Shown piece after piece: positions 32,077-43,145 of a stretch of 64,000 bases of DNA. This stretch comes from Rhizopus arrhizus (taxonomy: Eukaryota > Mucoromycota > Mucoromycetes > Mucorales > Rhizopodaceae), in NCBI GenBank assembly GCA_024220505.1, contig JAKZZE010000002.1, forward strand, positions 1,240,001 to 1,304,000. Direction: 5' to 3'. Position 1 is the first letter of the stretch. Each line of letters opens with the position of its first letter. The position numbers and the translations under genes are program-made. The notes below the pieces were generated by a model. That model did not search any database. It was given only the letters and a program-made list of their open reading frames with translations, and was not told where the DNA came from.

Positions 32077-33145
32077 CTAAAAGTAGTTGAATCTGTCCAT
32101 TAGATCGATGATCGTATGGCCAGCTAATCCATTTGCCCAGCTAAACCAGGGCCGAGTGTACTTATCTGGATGGTTGACATCAATCGACTCACACATTAAG
32201 TTGTTTGTTCTTTTAGCAACTCTTTTGATCATATCAATTACTTGTCTTATTTCAGATTCATTATTCGACGTCTGTATTTGCATCAACAAACTCATTGGCC
32301 ATACCATATTCTCTCCTGTATGAGGTCCACCTATACCCTGGATAAAGCTTCCTTTAAAATACCAAGGATTCCAGTCAGATAAAACAAGCCTTCGTGTATT
32401 TTGATAAATTCTGTCCTCTTTCTTGACAAATCCAAGTACAGGTAAACTAAGCAAGGAAGGTAGATTGGCATCATCCATAATAATGTGAGACCCAAAGCAG
32501 TCTACTTCATAAGCATATACTTGACCAAATAATGGATGATTAACAATACCATACTTCTCGATAGCGGCCTTAATTGTTTCTCCAGTCTGTTCAGCAAAGA
32601 GTGCGATTTCATGATGTAAAGGTACTTGATCAGCTTCCTTCATGTAATCTCGAATATTTCGACTGATTTTTAATAGCTGAACAGAGAGTTGAGCATTAGC
32701 TGGGATCTATGCACATAAGCATGAGCAGAGTTCATTGTCTTACGATTTGAGCAGTTTACCAAGTAAGGTAATGTGGTAGCATCATCACTTGGTCTAAATG
32801 CACTTTTAACTAATCCACATTCCTTCGCTATTCCACCTAGCCCAGACTCACCCAAAGTCTCTGTGGGTCTATCTGTATACCTTCTGAATCGATATCCATT
32901 TTCTATAGAGACTCGATCTGGATTGGATTGAGTTGATAAAGATGTGGGTACAGACGGCCAGGTATCCTTCATTTGGTCTCGAATCACTTGAAATACCCTT
33001 AATACAGCGTTTATCCAATCCTTAGAGTCTAATATTCGACCCATTTCATTTGTCATTTCAACATAATCATTTGTTAATTGAAAAAAATGTCCAATTGAAT
33101 CCAGTTCATACTATTTTATTATAATTAATTCAGTTTACATTTTTC

Positions 33146-33181
<36 letters not shown>

Positions 33182-33803
33182 TTTGATTCCCACACAATGG
33201 AAGGATCATAAGCTGGCGTGACGATATCTGAAGTGGAGCCTTTTCGTTGGTCTTGGCCAGGTGGAGCATACCAAGGTCTCAAGAAAGCATTAGCATAAGG
33301 ATCATAATCAAGATAACTCGCCTGGACTTGTATTACGCCAAATACCAGATCTTTTAATTTAGTATCCTTTTTTATAAATTGAATATAAGGAGCTATTTGG
33401 TTAGAAGAATCGCGAATCCACATAGCAGGAACTACATGTTCAATTTAACCAAAAATAATACAGTACTTTTAAACAAGTTAATTTTCTTACTATCACCTGT
33501 AATTAAAAATGATCTTGGATCAAATTTATTCTCATTAAACCATTCAATTGTTGTATCCAGTGTATTTGGCAAACAATTTTGTAATAGAATATATAAATCT
33601 TTATCTTTGAGTTTACTTTGAGAATTTATTAAAAACTCTTCAACTGCTTCACTTTTGAATTTTCGATGCACAGGTCTTACAAGCGACAAACCGTATTGTG
33701 GTGGATCATAAGGAGGTAACCTAGATGGTGCATAGTAATATAGTAAGCCAATATTGGTTAAAATAATAAGAAGAAAAGTTATAAATGCTGGTATAGAACC
33801 CAT
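32077..33803 (-). CDS. GH125 exo-alpha-1,6-mannosidase (Mug157 family)
   Basis: Glycoside hydrolase family 125 (DUF1237, fission yeast Mug157), which trims alpha-1,6-mannose residues. Exons are 33803-33491, 33431-33181, 33110-32760 and 32706-32077, giving 514 aa. The start is the ATG at 33803, and the residues that follow (FITFLLIILTNIGLLYYY) make a signal anchor, so it should face the secretory lumen. Family blocks are ITGDIPAMWIRDSSNQIAPY (joined across intron 1), FRPSDDATTLPYL|IPANAQ (across intron 3), LSDWNPWYFKG, GIGGPHTG and PWFSWANGLAG near the C-terminus. Intron 2 holds a run of 31 T (33148-33178). Length fits fungal members. The tandem GT32 gene just downstream suggests a shared role in cell-surface mannan or N-glycan processing. 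Confidence 0.9.
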
Positions 33804-34699
33804 AAATAAGCAAAGAAATAAAGAAAAAGAAAAGAAATAAAAGAAAGGGTTCTTATGCAAATGATCACGCGTGAGTATACAGAGCGCTGAGGATAAAAAT
33901 GAAGACACTTTTTAATTAAGTTTAAAAAAAAAACCTTATGCGGCTGGTAAATTTTATCCGTTCTGAACAAATAAATGGTAATTTCCAAAAAATAAATGGC
34001 GCTATCTGAACAACAATTGGCAGTTTGCTAGTAAATGATTGTCGCTTTAAAATTTTACTTTGTTTTGACGAAGCAAGTCATAATATTAGTGTCAATGACG
34101 ACTGCGCCTTGTAAACCCACTATGTTGGATCTATTTAAATCTTTGAACTTTATTCAATATTTGGACCTTATTTCAAAAATCAAACTTTATATCAAAATGA
34201 AACTTTATTTTTCTTTGTCTATAAAATAAACAAGCTTTTATTTTTATTTTACGACACTTCTCTTGACTTATATATCTTAACTTTACTTATCTAAAATATA
34301 TTTTATCCAATAAATCAAGTATCTTTATCCCTGAATCTTTTGATATAACACTCTTAAAACACAAGCAAGACAAGTCCCTTGAAGTCAATTATCTTCATTG
34401 TAAACATTCTTAAAACTCTTATCAAGTTACTTTATTACAAACAAGTTTTATCTACTTGACAAGATCTGATGGTCACTTACAACAAGCGAATCTAATATCA
34501 ATACTTAATTCAAGTCTTATTTTCATTCAAATTTTATCAATTTTATTCTATTCCAGAACCGTTAACTCTTACAAGCCATTGAAGGAACAAAAATTACATT
34601 GTGTTTTTGGGCCAAGTCAAATTGGAGTTACTGAGGGATTGTTATCAGCTATGATGTAAAAGCTTTATTTCTTTCCTTTCACTCTAACAATTGAATAAC
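33804..34699. other. Spacer between GH125 and the transposase fragment
   Basis: AT-rich and without a supported gene. It includes the GH125 promoter side and possibly the 5' non-coding end of the transposon fragment that starts near 34700. Confidence 0.35.
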
Positions 34700-35090
34700 A
34701 TGACTAAAAATACATTTTTTTATGAAGACGAACACAATAATTCCTACAATAAGGATAGAGAGAGAGTCTTCGACCCGATGGAAGGTGTGTTAACCGAAAT
34801 CAGTGACCCAAACGTAGTACTTGAAATCATAACAAGCCAAATGTCCTATCTAAGCCTCAAACCAGCAGAGAAAGAAACTACTGCAAAAGATTCAATTAAA
34901 AAGGCTATAGAAGTTGTCAAGAAAGCAGCGTCTACAAAGACGACAACGACCAAACCAGAGAGATATTTATTGACCAAATGATCGAGGGTCCTACGGAAAG
35001 AGGAAAATTGACTTTGCATGCAAAGGATCTTGGAATTAATCCTCGTACTGCTATGCGCTGGTGGAAATACTATCAAGAAACTGAGAAGGT
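34700..35090 (+). pseudogene. N-terminal part of a mucoralean IS630/Tc1-like transposase
   Basis: From the ATG at 34700 the frame reads MTKNTFFYEDEHNN and continues through SDPNVVLEIITSQMSYLSL and KKAIEVVKKAAS to a stop at 34979-34981. The sense then continues in another frame from 34978 with IEGPTERGKL, the helix-turn-helix AKDLGINPRTAMRWWKYYQE and ends at TEKV (about 35088). A short deletion and a frameshift therefore break the protein between the N-terminal region and the HTH domain. No DDE domain follows. Instead the sequence changes abruptly into a LINE in the same orientation. The blocks match a DDE transposase family I recall as common in Mucorales. Confidence 0.7.
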
Positions 35091-36712
35091 AGTTTCGGCC
35101 ACTACTGGTCTGTATCCAATGTTAAATTTAATATTCATAAGGTTGAAGCACTTTCTTTTAATGGACGATTTTACCCAGAGTGTATTGCTTTTTTATCAAC
35201 ACACGTATTTCTCAATGACATAATTACTCATCACCTCGCCCACTTCAATACTTTGACTTTCCCTTGATTCAGTCTTATTATTTAGTACAACGTTTACTAC
35301 AAATAGTGAAATCTCAGTATGCTATCTAATCTTAACGTGGATTTTTTATCAAAGGACGTGTCACCGTAATGAATGCATTGATATTTTCTAAATTGTGGTA
35401 TACTTTGCTCGTGGTTCATTAACCAGCTATCTTCTTTCGACAGCTCAATTCCGTGGTTTATCAGTTTGTCTGGCATAGCTGCAAACCTAAGATTAAGTGC
35501 ATACGGTTATGTTTAGGTCAAAAGTTGGGTGGATTAGATCTATTAGACTCACGGATTCAACGACACAACTTACAGATACATTGGCTAGAAGACAGCTTTT
35601 CTCAGCCTTGTGATCAACCTATCTTGCTAGATCACATACGTCGATTTTATTCAGGAAATACAAGAACGAGACTGACTCTCTTCTTTCCTCTTTTGCAATA
35701 ATTTTATGCAGAAATTATACAAAGTTGTTGATTCTTTTGGATATGCAAACATACAGCATGTGAAGTGCATGCTTGCCTCTCTTCTTTGCTTGTCTCTGTC
35801 TGTTGTACTTGCTCCAATTCCTACTGATTAATGGATTATTTGATCACGACACAAAAACTCAGCGTGTCTCAATTGTTTACTTATGATTGCTATTTGGTTG
35901 TACATGTCCTTTATTACCATCTGATCGGCCTTTCTTCCTTTGTCTGGTCTTTAAACTATGCCAAGGTATTTATAGTGGTATTATCAAGCTAAATCAACTT
36001 GTCTGGCCTCTTATACTAAATCAAAATCAACTATTTGATGAAATATATGATACAGTATTCATTGGTATTTTATGTTCATTGCCTTAACGGATTCATTACA
36101 AGCCTAAATCATTTCAATTGTCTGTAATACAGCGAGTTTTACCATCATTGATATCGGTACAAATACTAATGTCCAAATGGTCACTTTTTTTTTTTTTTTG
36201 GAAACTGCCCGTTTCACCTGAAAGCTGGCCTTTATAGTATTGCTTATTTTGCAGTAAGCTATATAGTCAGCCACTTCTCCTAAAATTTGACAACGGCCTG
36301 ACCTCTCCACATTGTAAATTCTGCTACATCTCTTCATGCACTGCCCTAAGAAATGGAGGATATAGATGTCTTCATTTTTTTTAGTTCATATCTCACTTTT
36401 TCTCAATACAATATATATTCGATCCTCTGATCTCTTCGGCTGTTTTCTTTTGTGGACAACAATTATCTCTGGACCCTCAGCTGCTTTGTTCTCTCAACTA
36501 TCTGGTGTGCAAATTGAAGATTTACTATTGATAGCTTTCCTTTCATCAATACACAACTAGTCACTAGTACTATGCAGCAGTTTGCCGCCCTCAAAAGAGA
36601 CAGACTTTATCTTGAATAGCATGTTCAACTGCTTATAGTCTTCATGTGGTTCACACCGCTCTCAGATATATGGCTCCTACTATATTTTATAAATAAGAAT
36701 AAAAAAAAAAGG
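35091..36712 (+). mobile_element. 5'-truncated LINE fragment (post-RT and C-terminal region)
   Basis: Immediately after the transposase HTH, the plus strand reads VSNVKFNIHKVEALSFNGRF and, after one stop, LVQRLLQIVKSQYAI and IKGRVTVMNALIFSKLWYTL, then QLNSVVYQFVWHSCKPKIK and LGGLDLLDSRIQRHNLQIHW. These are the thumb and C-terminal blocks of mucoralean non-LTR retrotransposons. Later parts (to about 36600) are too decayed to follow. The unit ends near a run of about 10 A and 9 G at 36699-36718, which may be a degenerate tail. No reverse transcriptase core is included. Orientation is plus, opposite to the LINE at 24-26 kb. Confidence 0.6.
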
Positions 36713-36774
36713 GGGGGGGCATAAAGTGCATTATTTTATTATGCAAAAAAGTGAAAAGGAATAAAGCGTATAAA

Positions 36775-37356
36775 TTAGCTAATATCAGCCAGGGCTTTCT
36801 TAAGTTCTTCACTATCGTGATCGAATCTTAAACCAGTTAAAAATGCTTCAGTTGCCTCTTGTTTCCTGTCCAAACCAACAAGAGATTTTCCTTTTCTAAA
36901 CCAGCCTTTGCTCCATTCACGCTTTAAACGTGTTACAGCTTCTGCATCAACATAGGCCTCTATGTAATTCTTCAAAGACAAGTGAGCAGCGGATCGGTTG
37001 CTTAAGATAGGAGCCAATTCCTCTCTTACATATTGAAAAGCAAGTGGTTCCCAAAGAGGACGAGACCAAGAGAGGTCAACAGCCATACTATAGAAGCGAA
37101 TGGCTTCATTGAAATTGGCTTGTTTGAAAAATTTGTTGCCTTCTTCTTTAAGACGAGTCACTTGAGCATTGCGTGTGGGATTGGGTGTATTAGGTGGTGG
37201 CAAATCTTTCACGTGCTTTAAGGTAGAGGCTAAAGCATTATGTTCTGTCCAGTCAACTTCACATCGGCTGCACTTTTCTAATGTATGTTCTTTACACAGT
37301 ATTCTGTCGCCATCGTTGGACACTGTTACTTCAGGTTGTAAATAAAGAGTTGCCAT
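36775..37356 (-). CDS. SEC72: SEC72-like TPR protein of the ER translocon
   Basis: Fungal Sec72-type protein, a cytosolic TPR subunit of the Sec62/Sec63 complex that assists post-translational protein import into the ER, probably by binding Hsp70. Single exon from the ATG at 37356, 193 aa (the frame extends two codons further only through a TTG). The N-terminal part has CSRCEVDWTEHN and LPPPNTPNP. Three TPR-type helical pairs follow: RLKEEGNKFFKQANFNEAIR, APILSNRSAAHLSLKNYIEA, and SKGWFRKGKSLVGLDRKQEA. The asparagine and lysine/arginine residues (GNKFF, NRSAAH, KGWFRKG) resemble the carboxylate clamp that holds the EEVD tail of Hsp70. Length and layout fit the family. It lies next to the decayed LINE. 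Confidence 0.82.
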   Translation of the reverse strand: MATLYLQPEVTVSNDGDRILCKEHTLEKCSRCEVDWTEHNALASTLKHVKDLPPPNTPNPTRNAQVTRLKEEGNKFFKQANFNEAIRFYSMAVDLSWSRPLWEPLAFQYVREELAPILSNRSAAHLSLKNYIEAYVDAEAVTRLKREWSKGWFRKGKSLVGLDRKQEATEAFLTGLRFDHDSEELKKALADIS

Positions 37357-37989
37357 GTTCAAAAGATGATGAAAAAAAAAAAAAGTACAAATATTATTTT
37401 TTTTTTCTTTGCCCGCTAAAATTATACGGTTAGAAGTGTCTGAATGAACAAAAATTTGGATTACAAAAAACCAAAATCGCTAACTCAAATACGGTCGTTC
37501 CACTCTAATTCAAACATTTTAGTTGGGTTTAAAAGAAAGAAATCCAAACAAATTTATGTTAAGGAATAGATGGTTAAACCATATCTTCTTTGCACACTTT
37601 ATTAGTACAATACTCAAATATAAGTTTTATTCAAGCAATTAGAGAAATATTTTTTCGAATATTAAATATGCCTTCGAGGTGTTGGTTAGAAATCTCATTT
37701 GAAGAATCCGGCTTGCTTATTAATATTGCAAATTATATGACAGAGACCATGGCGCGGACCTCATTATGAGCGACAAAATCCAAACTCTTCCAGTCAATAA
37801 AAGTTATCTATTTCACCTCCCCGAGATCTTGAATACAAATTTTTTTGAATTTGTACGATATGCCAAGTTGAGGGAGGCGTGCTAACCATGGTTTTTAAAG
37901 CGCTAACAGCCTCAAGTATTTGAACTAATCAATGCAGCAAAATCAAGTGTGACCCAAACACAGCAAATTTTGTTTTAGATGAATACGCA
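37357..37989. other. 5' flank of SEC72-like gene, no other gene seen
   Basis: AT-rich with several A/T runs. No conserved block. Confidence 0.35.
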
Positions 37990-38640
37990 TCACATACATG
38001 CAATTTTTTTTTGTCGATGACGAACCTTGGAATGTTCCATGAAGCTTACAGATGATCCAAATGTTGTATCCATTGACTCCAACTTTCGTTTATATCAACT
38101 TCTTCAGGTATGTACTATGTTTCACTATTCTGGAACCCGCTAATATTCTTGTGTCTCTTTGTTAAAGCACTCCTCCATGGCGGGTTCATTAGAAAGTCGT
38201 TTTCCATGATCAACGTTTTTACTACCGTGAGGTCGTCGCTTGCACAGGATTGATGCTTTGTCGTATTCATCGCGAGAATATGCTCTCAACTTAGTATCTA
38301 CATATGTTTATTATTATCATTATTTTTTATGAGTGCAGTCACTTGCACGTATGAAATAAACACATTTTACACAAAAAAAAGCGCTCCTCCAAAGACAATT
38401 TATTGCGTTTACGCGCGGCAATCATGGTGACAAGTTGACTAGTGGAAAAATTACGCTAGTATTCTTGACAACAATAGCTCTCCAAGTCATCAACAATTCA
38501 GGCAGAGCGACATTGAACTGGGATCAAGTTCAAGAGCGTTACAATAAAGTTGATAAGGATGGCAAGATGAAATTGACCTTGGGTGGTATCTTGGCAAAAC
38601 TAAGGCGAATGATGTGGCTATAGACTCTAGTTTTTACTTT
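37990..38640 (+). pseudogene. Decayed coding sequence of unknown family
   Basis: Plus-strand pieces look like relics of protein-coding DNA: near 38045 DDPNVVSIDSNFRLYQLLQ, then after an intron-like gap ALLHGGFIRKSFSMINVF, and at 38435-38623 LVFLTTIALQVINNSG followed by LNWDQVQERYNKVDKDGKMK and LGGILAKLRRMMWL. The last frame has no ATG. The pieces lie in one orientation but in different frames with stops between. I cannot assign a family. A repetitive or mobile origin is likely from the setting. Confidence 0.35.
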
Positions 38641-40228
38641 TATTCTTAATCCATGTATAATAAGAAATCTTGGATTTGTTTACTTTATACCAAGGAAGGA
38701 GCCCAAACAAAGATTTTTGGAAGTTATATAATTTTTTCTTTATTTTCTGAAATCAACAATCGTTGTATCTGCAGAAAACTCTAAAAATTCTACCTTTTTA
38801 GATAATAGCTACAATAGACATCTGTGCTCTTTCCAAGGTAGTGAAAACCAAATAAGCCAGAAGCTATAGAGCTTTTTAGATAGAAGAAAGAAAGATGTCC
38901 TTTATTAAATGTGTTCTCTGTGTTTATTTATATATTCTACTTTAAGGGGATTGATCATAATTTCATTGTCTTAATATGCAGAATAATCAGCTTGGGTTTT
39001 GAGTTGGGATCTATGCTTTAAAGGTTTGCTTGCGCATATTGTATTTGGAAGGCCTATCATATTGTATTTCCATTGGGACATCTCTATATTTATTTTCTGC
39101 CCTTTTGTTTATAGAATTGATACTGGCGTATCCATGCTTAATACCTATTTATTCTTTTATATATTTATTATCTTTATTTAGTAAAAACTTTAGCCTTTAA
39201 GAATATTAATGGCACAAGTATGATTATATAAAAAGACGAGACAGAGTACGTTTTACATGCTTGGCATACCGCCATGATTATACCCAAGTCAGAAAGAAGT
39301 TTGATGCAAAAATTTCATAGCTGCTACATGATGTTATGCTCAGTACATAATAGTACTATTGATCAATAAATGGTAGTAATTTGAAACTTATTACATTTGC
39401 ATTAACAAGAATGGGAATAAAAACTATGTTTTTCTCAAAGCATTTTTATGATAAATAAAAGACTAGAAAGTGACCTAGTTCTGGTGTTTTAAACGGTATG
39501 ATGCTTTTATTTACTGTTTGCAAAGTACAAATAAATGAAAGTATTATTATTTAAAGAATTTCATTATTTAATAGAAGTTCTTGGTTCTGAGGTAGCTAAT
39601 GCTAACAAGAGTAGAGCTAGATTATTATTAAAGTATAGTTTTTGACTTAGCTTATAAATAAACAAATAAGTAATAAAAAAGAAAGCCTTAAACAATAAAA
39701 TTTATGATACTATTGAAGATGTGAAATCCAGTAAGATGCAATGCAATAATGAACAACAGCTTTCTGATAATATCAAAGTTTAGAAAAAATATATACTTTG
39801 TGTTTAGTTGAATTGATGTATTAAACTATGTCTTTCTTCTTACTATAGCAGTAAAATAACGAGATTACCTGCTGAAAGATCTTTCATGAACTACGAGAAT
39901 TCAATACTTAACTGGCTAAATTTTGTTTATATGTATTTTCGTGTCCACCTTTGCTCTGACATTCTTGTTCTCAACAAAAAGAATGTATTTTCCAGCGTAA
40001 CGCTCATATCTGCAGTTTAATCGTCTTATGCCATTCTATGCTTGATTTATAGAGTCAGTTCCTAGACATAACTTAATATTCTACTAAAAATTTAAATCTC
40101 TTGAAACTATCTTGGGATCCAATATAATAAAGCACTGTCCAAAAGAGAAGGATCCGAATTTTTATATTTAAATTCAGATACACTTTTTCAGACATGCAAT
40201 GTAGCATTTACTCTAAAAAGTTTTCTTT
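38641..40228. other. AT-rich spacer upstream of NAA40
   Basis: No supported gene, RNA or repeat. Frames are short and without motifs. Confidence 0.4.
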
Positions 40229-41276
40229 ATGCCAATCTCTGAGGTAACTGAAGGTTGAGTATAAATATTTTCTTTCTTTTCACATAATAGATAACAGTTC
40301 GATCCGGATAGCCTTATAGCTAAGGTGAATGAGGTAGAGTAATATAGTAGAGATTCGATTGTGGATTTTTTTATTAATCTTTTTTCTTCAGGAACCTTGC
40401 CTCGTCAATTTTTTAGATACGCCCATAACATACAAACAGTAAATAGGTCAAACAAAAGAGAGAACAATATTTAAACACTTCTTCAAACATAGTCTCAACT
40501 TAGATGTTACTGTTGACTATTATTCTGGAAATGATTTACCACCTCATTTGCGCGATTGGACTTTTAATCTAGTCAAATCCAACCTTTATGATATGTAAGC
40601 TCTACTATATTAAAAAATAAAAATCAACCTTCTGACTATATTTGGAAATGTTTTTGTAATAGGTATAATAATTCGAAAGAAGGATGGAGTGATGAAGGGA
40701 AAAAAAGAGAAATGCTTGCACCAGAAGCCAGATATCTCATTGCTAGATCTTCAGCTGATCCAAACGACTTGAAGGGTTTTTTATTATTTCAGATGGTTCA
40801 GGAAGAAACGATGGATGATGACATTATGGCAAATTGTGCTTACTGGTAAGAGTAAGAAATGCTATAAAGCAGATTATTAAGAACTGAATCTTTTATACAT
40901 AGCTATGAAGTACAGTTGACCATAAATGCTAGAAATCAAGGTCTAGGAGAATTTTTAATGAATCTTTTAAGTAATATTGGAAGCTATTGGAAAATGGACA
41001 AAGTGATGTTAACAGTATTTAAAGGTATATAACAAACGTGTTTATTTCAATTAGTATATGCTAAAAAACATTTGTAAATAATAGCAAATAAAGATGCCTT
41101 TAGATTTTACGTAGAAAAACTAGGGTTAGTGCAGTATATTGGCGCAAAAGAAGCTTCTAAACATTAGTTGACATATTTACTACAGATTCAAGCTGGATGA
41201 AATTTCTCCTGGTGCATGTCTACCAAAGTACAAAGCAAAGTTGTTTGATTATGAACTGCTTAGTAAACCATGTTGA
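40229..41276 (+). CDS. NAA40: N-alpha-acetyltransferase 40 (NatD, histone H4/H2A)
   Basis: GNAT-fold enzyme that acetylates the N-terminal serine of histones H4 and H2A. It has eight exons: 40229-40243, 40298-40333, 40392-40438, 40493-40594, 40663-40845, 40903-41024, 41085-41124 and 41186-41276, giving 211 aa. All junctions are GT..AG, the introns are 54-68 nt and the total is in frame. Core motifs are LRDWTFNLVKSNLYDMYN, YLIARS, CYEVQL, the acetyl-CoA loop RNQGLGEF, KVMLTVFKANKDAFRFY and LGFKLDEISPG, in the same order as in human NAA40. The first exon is only 15 nt (MPISE) and was chosen because its donor GAG|GTAACT and phase fit the next exon. Exons 1-3 are the least certain part. A basic substrate-binding N-terminus is short here. 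Confidence 0.87.
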
Positions 41277-41678
41277 ACGTAATGGAATTAAGACAATTAG
41301 ACGCGCCTCTAAAAAATTGGTTACAGCTTGTCTACAATAGACGTTATGCTTTAATCATAAAAACAATAAAAATAAAAATAAGGAAATGAATGACTTAAAT
41401 CTCGGGAAACAAATATAAAGCATTTATATGCAGTACTAAGAAAGAATACAATCCTAAGCAGTTTTATCAGTAACAAATATAAATGGTAAATCATATAAAT
41501 ATTAAGTGGGTGTAATTCAAAGCATTTGGCGCTAAATTCAGCATGACCAGCAGAAATTGTAAGGTGTCTTTTATGACGTTAGGCCTTCAGCTGTCCTGTT
41601 GATTCAATTGGTAGCAAGGCGGTATTCTAGCTGAGATCGTACTATGTGCTGATATATGCAACTAGAAAGAAGCTTGAT

Positions 41679-42100
41679 CTAGTACATCACGATTTCTTGA
41701 CGTCCAGCTTGAATATTATTAATGAGAGGAGCAATGCTTTTGGGAAAGTGCCTTCCACAATCTTCCAATGTCTTTTGAAAAACTGACGCTAAGCTATTAA
41801 GCCGATAACTATCTGAACCAATAATGTTCTCTCTCTGCGTATAGGCGAAGCTTGTGGGATTCATCAGTTCATAGAGGTATGTACTTAGTTCCAGCAAGAT
41901 TTCAAAAGCATAAAAAAGAAACATGCTAAGATATATTGAATTTGTTTCGATATTTTCGTTCTATAAACAATCTACAATCAATGCCTTTCGCGTTGTAGTC
42001 TGTTTGATCGCAAACTTGATAACCTCAGCAGTTACGAGCGTTTTAAAATCAAAGGGCGATGCTATAAAATTATTTCATTTATGAGAGCGTCTTTGAGTAT
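41679..42100 (-). pseudogene. Decayed coding fragment of unknown family
   Basis: A minus-strand frame with an ATG (41924-41679, 81 codons) reads FEILLELSTYLYELMNPTSF, then NIIGSDSYRLNSLASVFQKT and SIAPLINNIQAGRQEIV. Directly upstream the same strand reads SPFDFKTLVTAEVIKFAIKQ before a stop. The composition is protein-like, but the piece has no partner exons and no recognisable domain. It could be a relic of a repeated gene family. Confidence 0.35.
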
Positions 42101-43145
42101 GATCACTATCATGTAGGGCTTACAAATGCCGTATCATCGTATTTGCTACGACTTAAGGTCCTGTAGTGGTATTGAATGATCATGAAATTAATTGTTTCCT
42201 CCAAAAAAAGCCTTTAAAGTTCCGAATAAAAACAACGAATCAACAATTGGTTGAATCGGCTGTCACAATATCTACCAAGGCTTTTTGAAAATTGGTAAGT
42301 TATAAATGTGTTTCTGTCACGTACCTTGCAACTCAAAAACAAAAGTGTACCTTTCTATTGAATAAATATAAATGAAATTCTCAAAGCCAAAGCTATAAAT
42401 TGAACGTGACGAATGTTTAGTATCTTATGAAGAAAACAAACAAATTGAACACAAAAGGTAGAAAATACAAATATGACCCAATAAATGTCTAAAAATAGCA
42501 GTGAATCCTCTCAATTAATCATAATTTATCAGACAATGGGTTGCATTTATCCCAGTCTTCAATTGAATTATTAATTGAATTTCCAAATAGGTCTGTCCAT
42601 ACTTTTACTGTATTTAAATTCATCTCGTGGTTGCATTTATCCTATTTGTGAATCAATAAATGTACCAACTTCGGTCAATAATTTTATCTCTGTTAGGTAC
42701 CGACCCGACTAAATAAAGAAATTATTTAGACACAGTAAAATGCGTTACATACATTTTTATAATTATTGGTTTAACCATTGGACCTTGCTTGTATAAATGG
42801 TACTATACTTAAGTACTTTTTTGCCTATCTAATTTAAGCTAGTAGGGTTTCATTAGTACAAAATTATAAGATAAAAGCTTTTTTTTCAGCAACTAAAAGG
42901 CTACATATATGTGAATTTCCTAAATGTTATCTTCTTTATATAAATTATGTAGAAACAATATAATCCTGGTATGCTTTGCTTTTGACAAGCGAAACGGACT
43001 TCTCGTTCCTTATTTCCAGAACAAAGCAACAAACTCAGACTAAAAGTTTTTCAAAAAAAATTCTAGTGGCAAAAATAGATTGAAAACACCTTTTATTTTG
43101 TTTTTCTTCTTTTTGTTATCATCTTACTCTTCTTTTTCTTTTCAA
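42101..43145. other. Spacer upstream of the mucin-like gene
   Basis: AT-rich, no supported gene. It must contain the promoter of the mucin-like gene. Tandem hexamers or other obvious regulatory arrays were not seen. Confidence 0.35.

Noticed and set aside
36104..36337. 77-codon minus-strand ORF
   Set aside because: Antisense to the LINE fragment and without motifs.
41590..41660. tRNA-like string (GATTCAATTGGTAGC)
   Set aside because: No acceptor stem pairing or B-box could be found.
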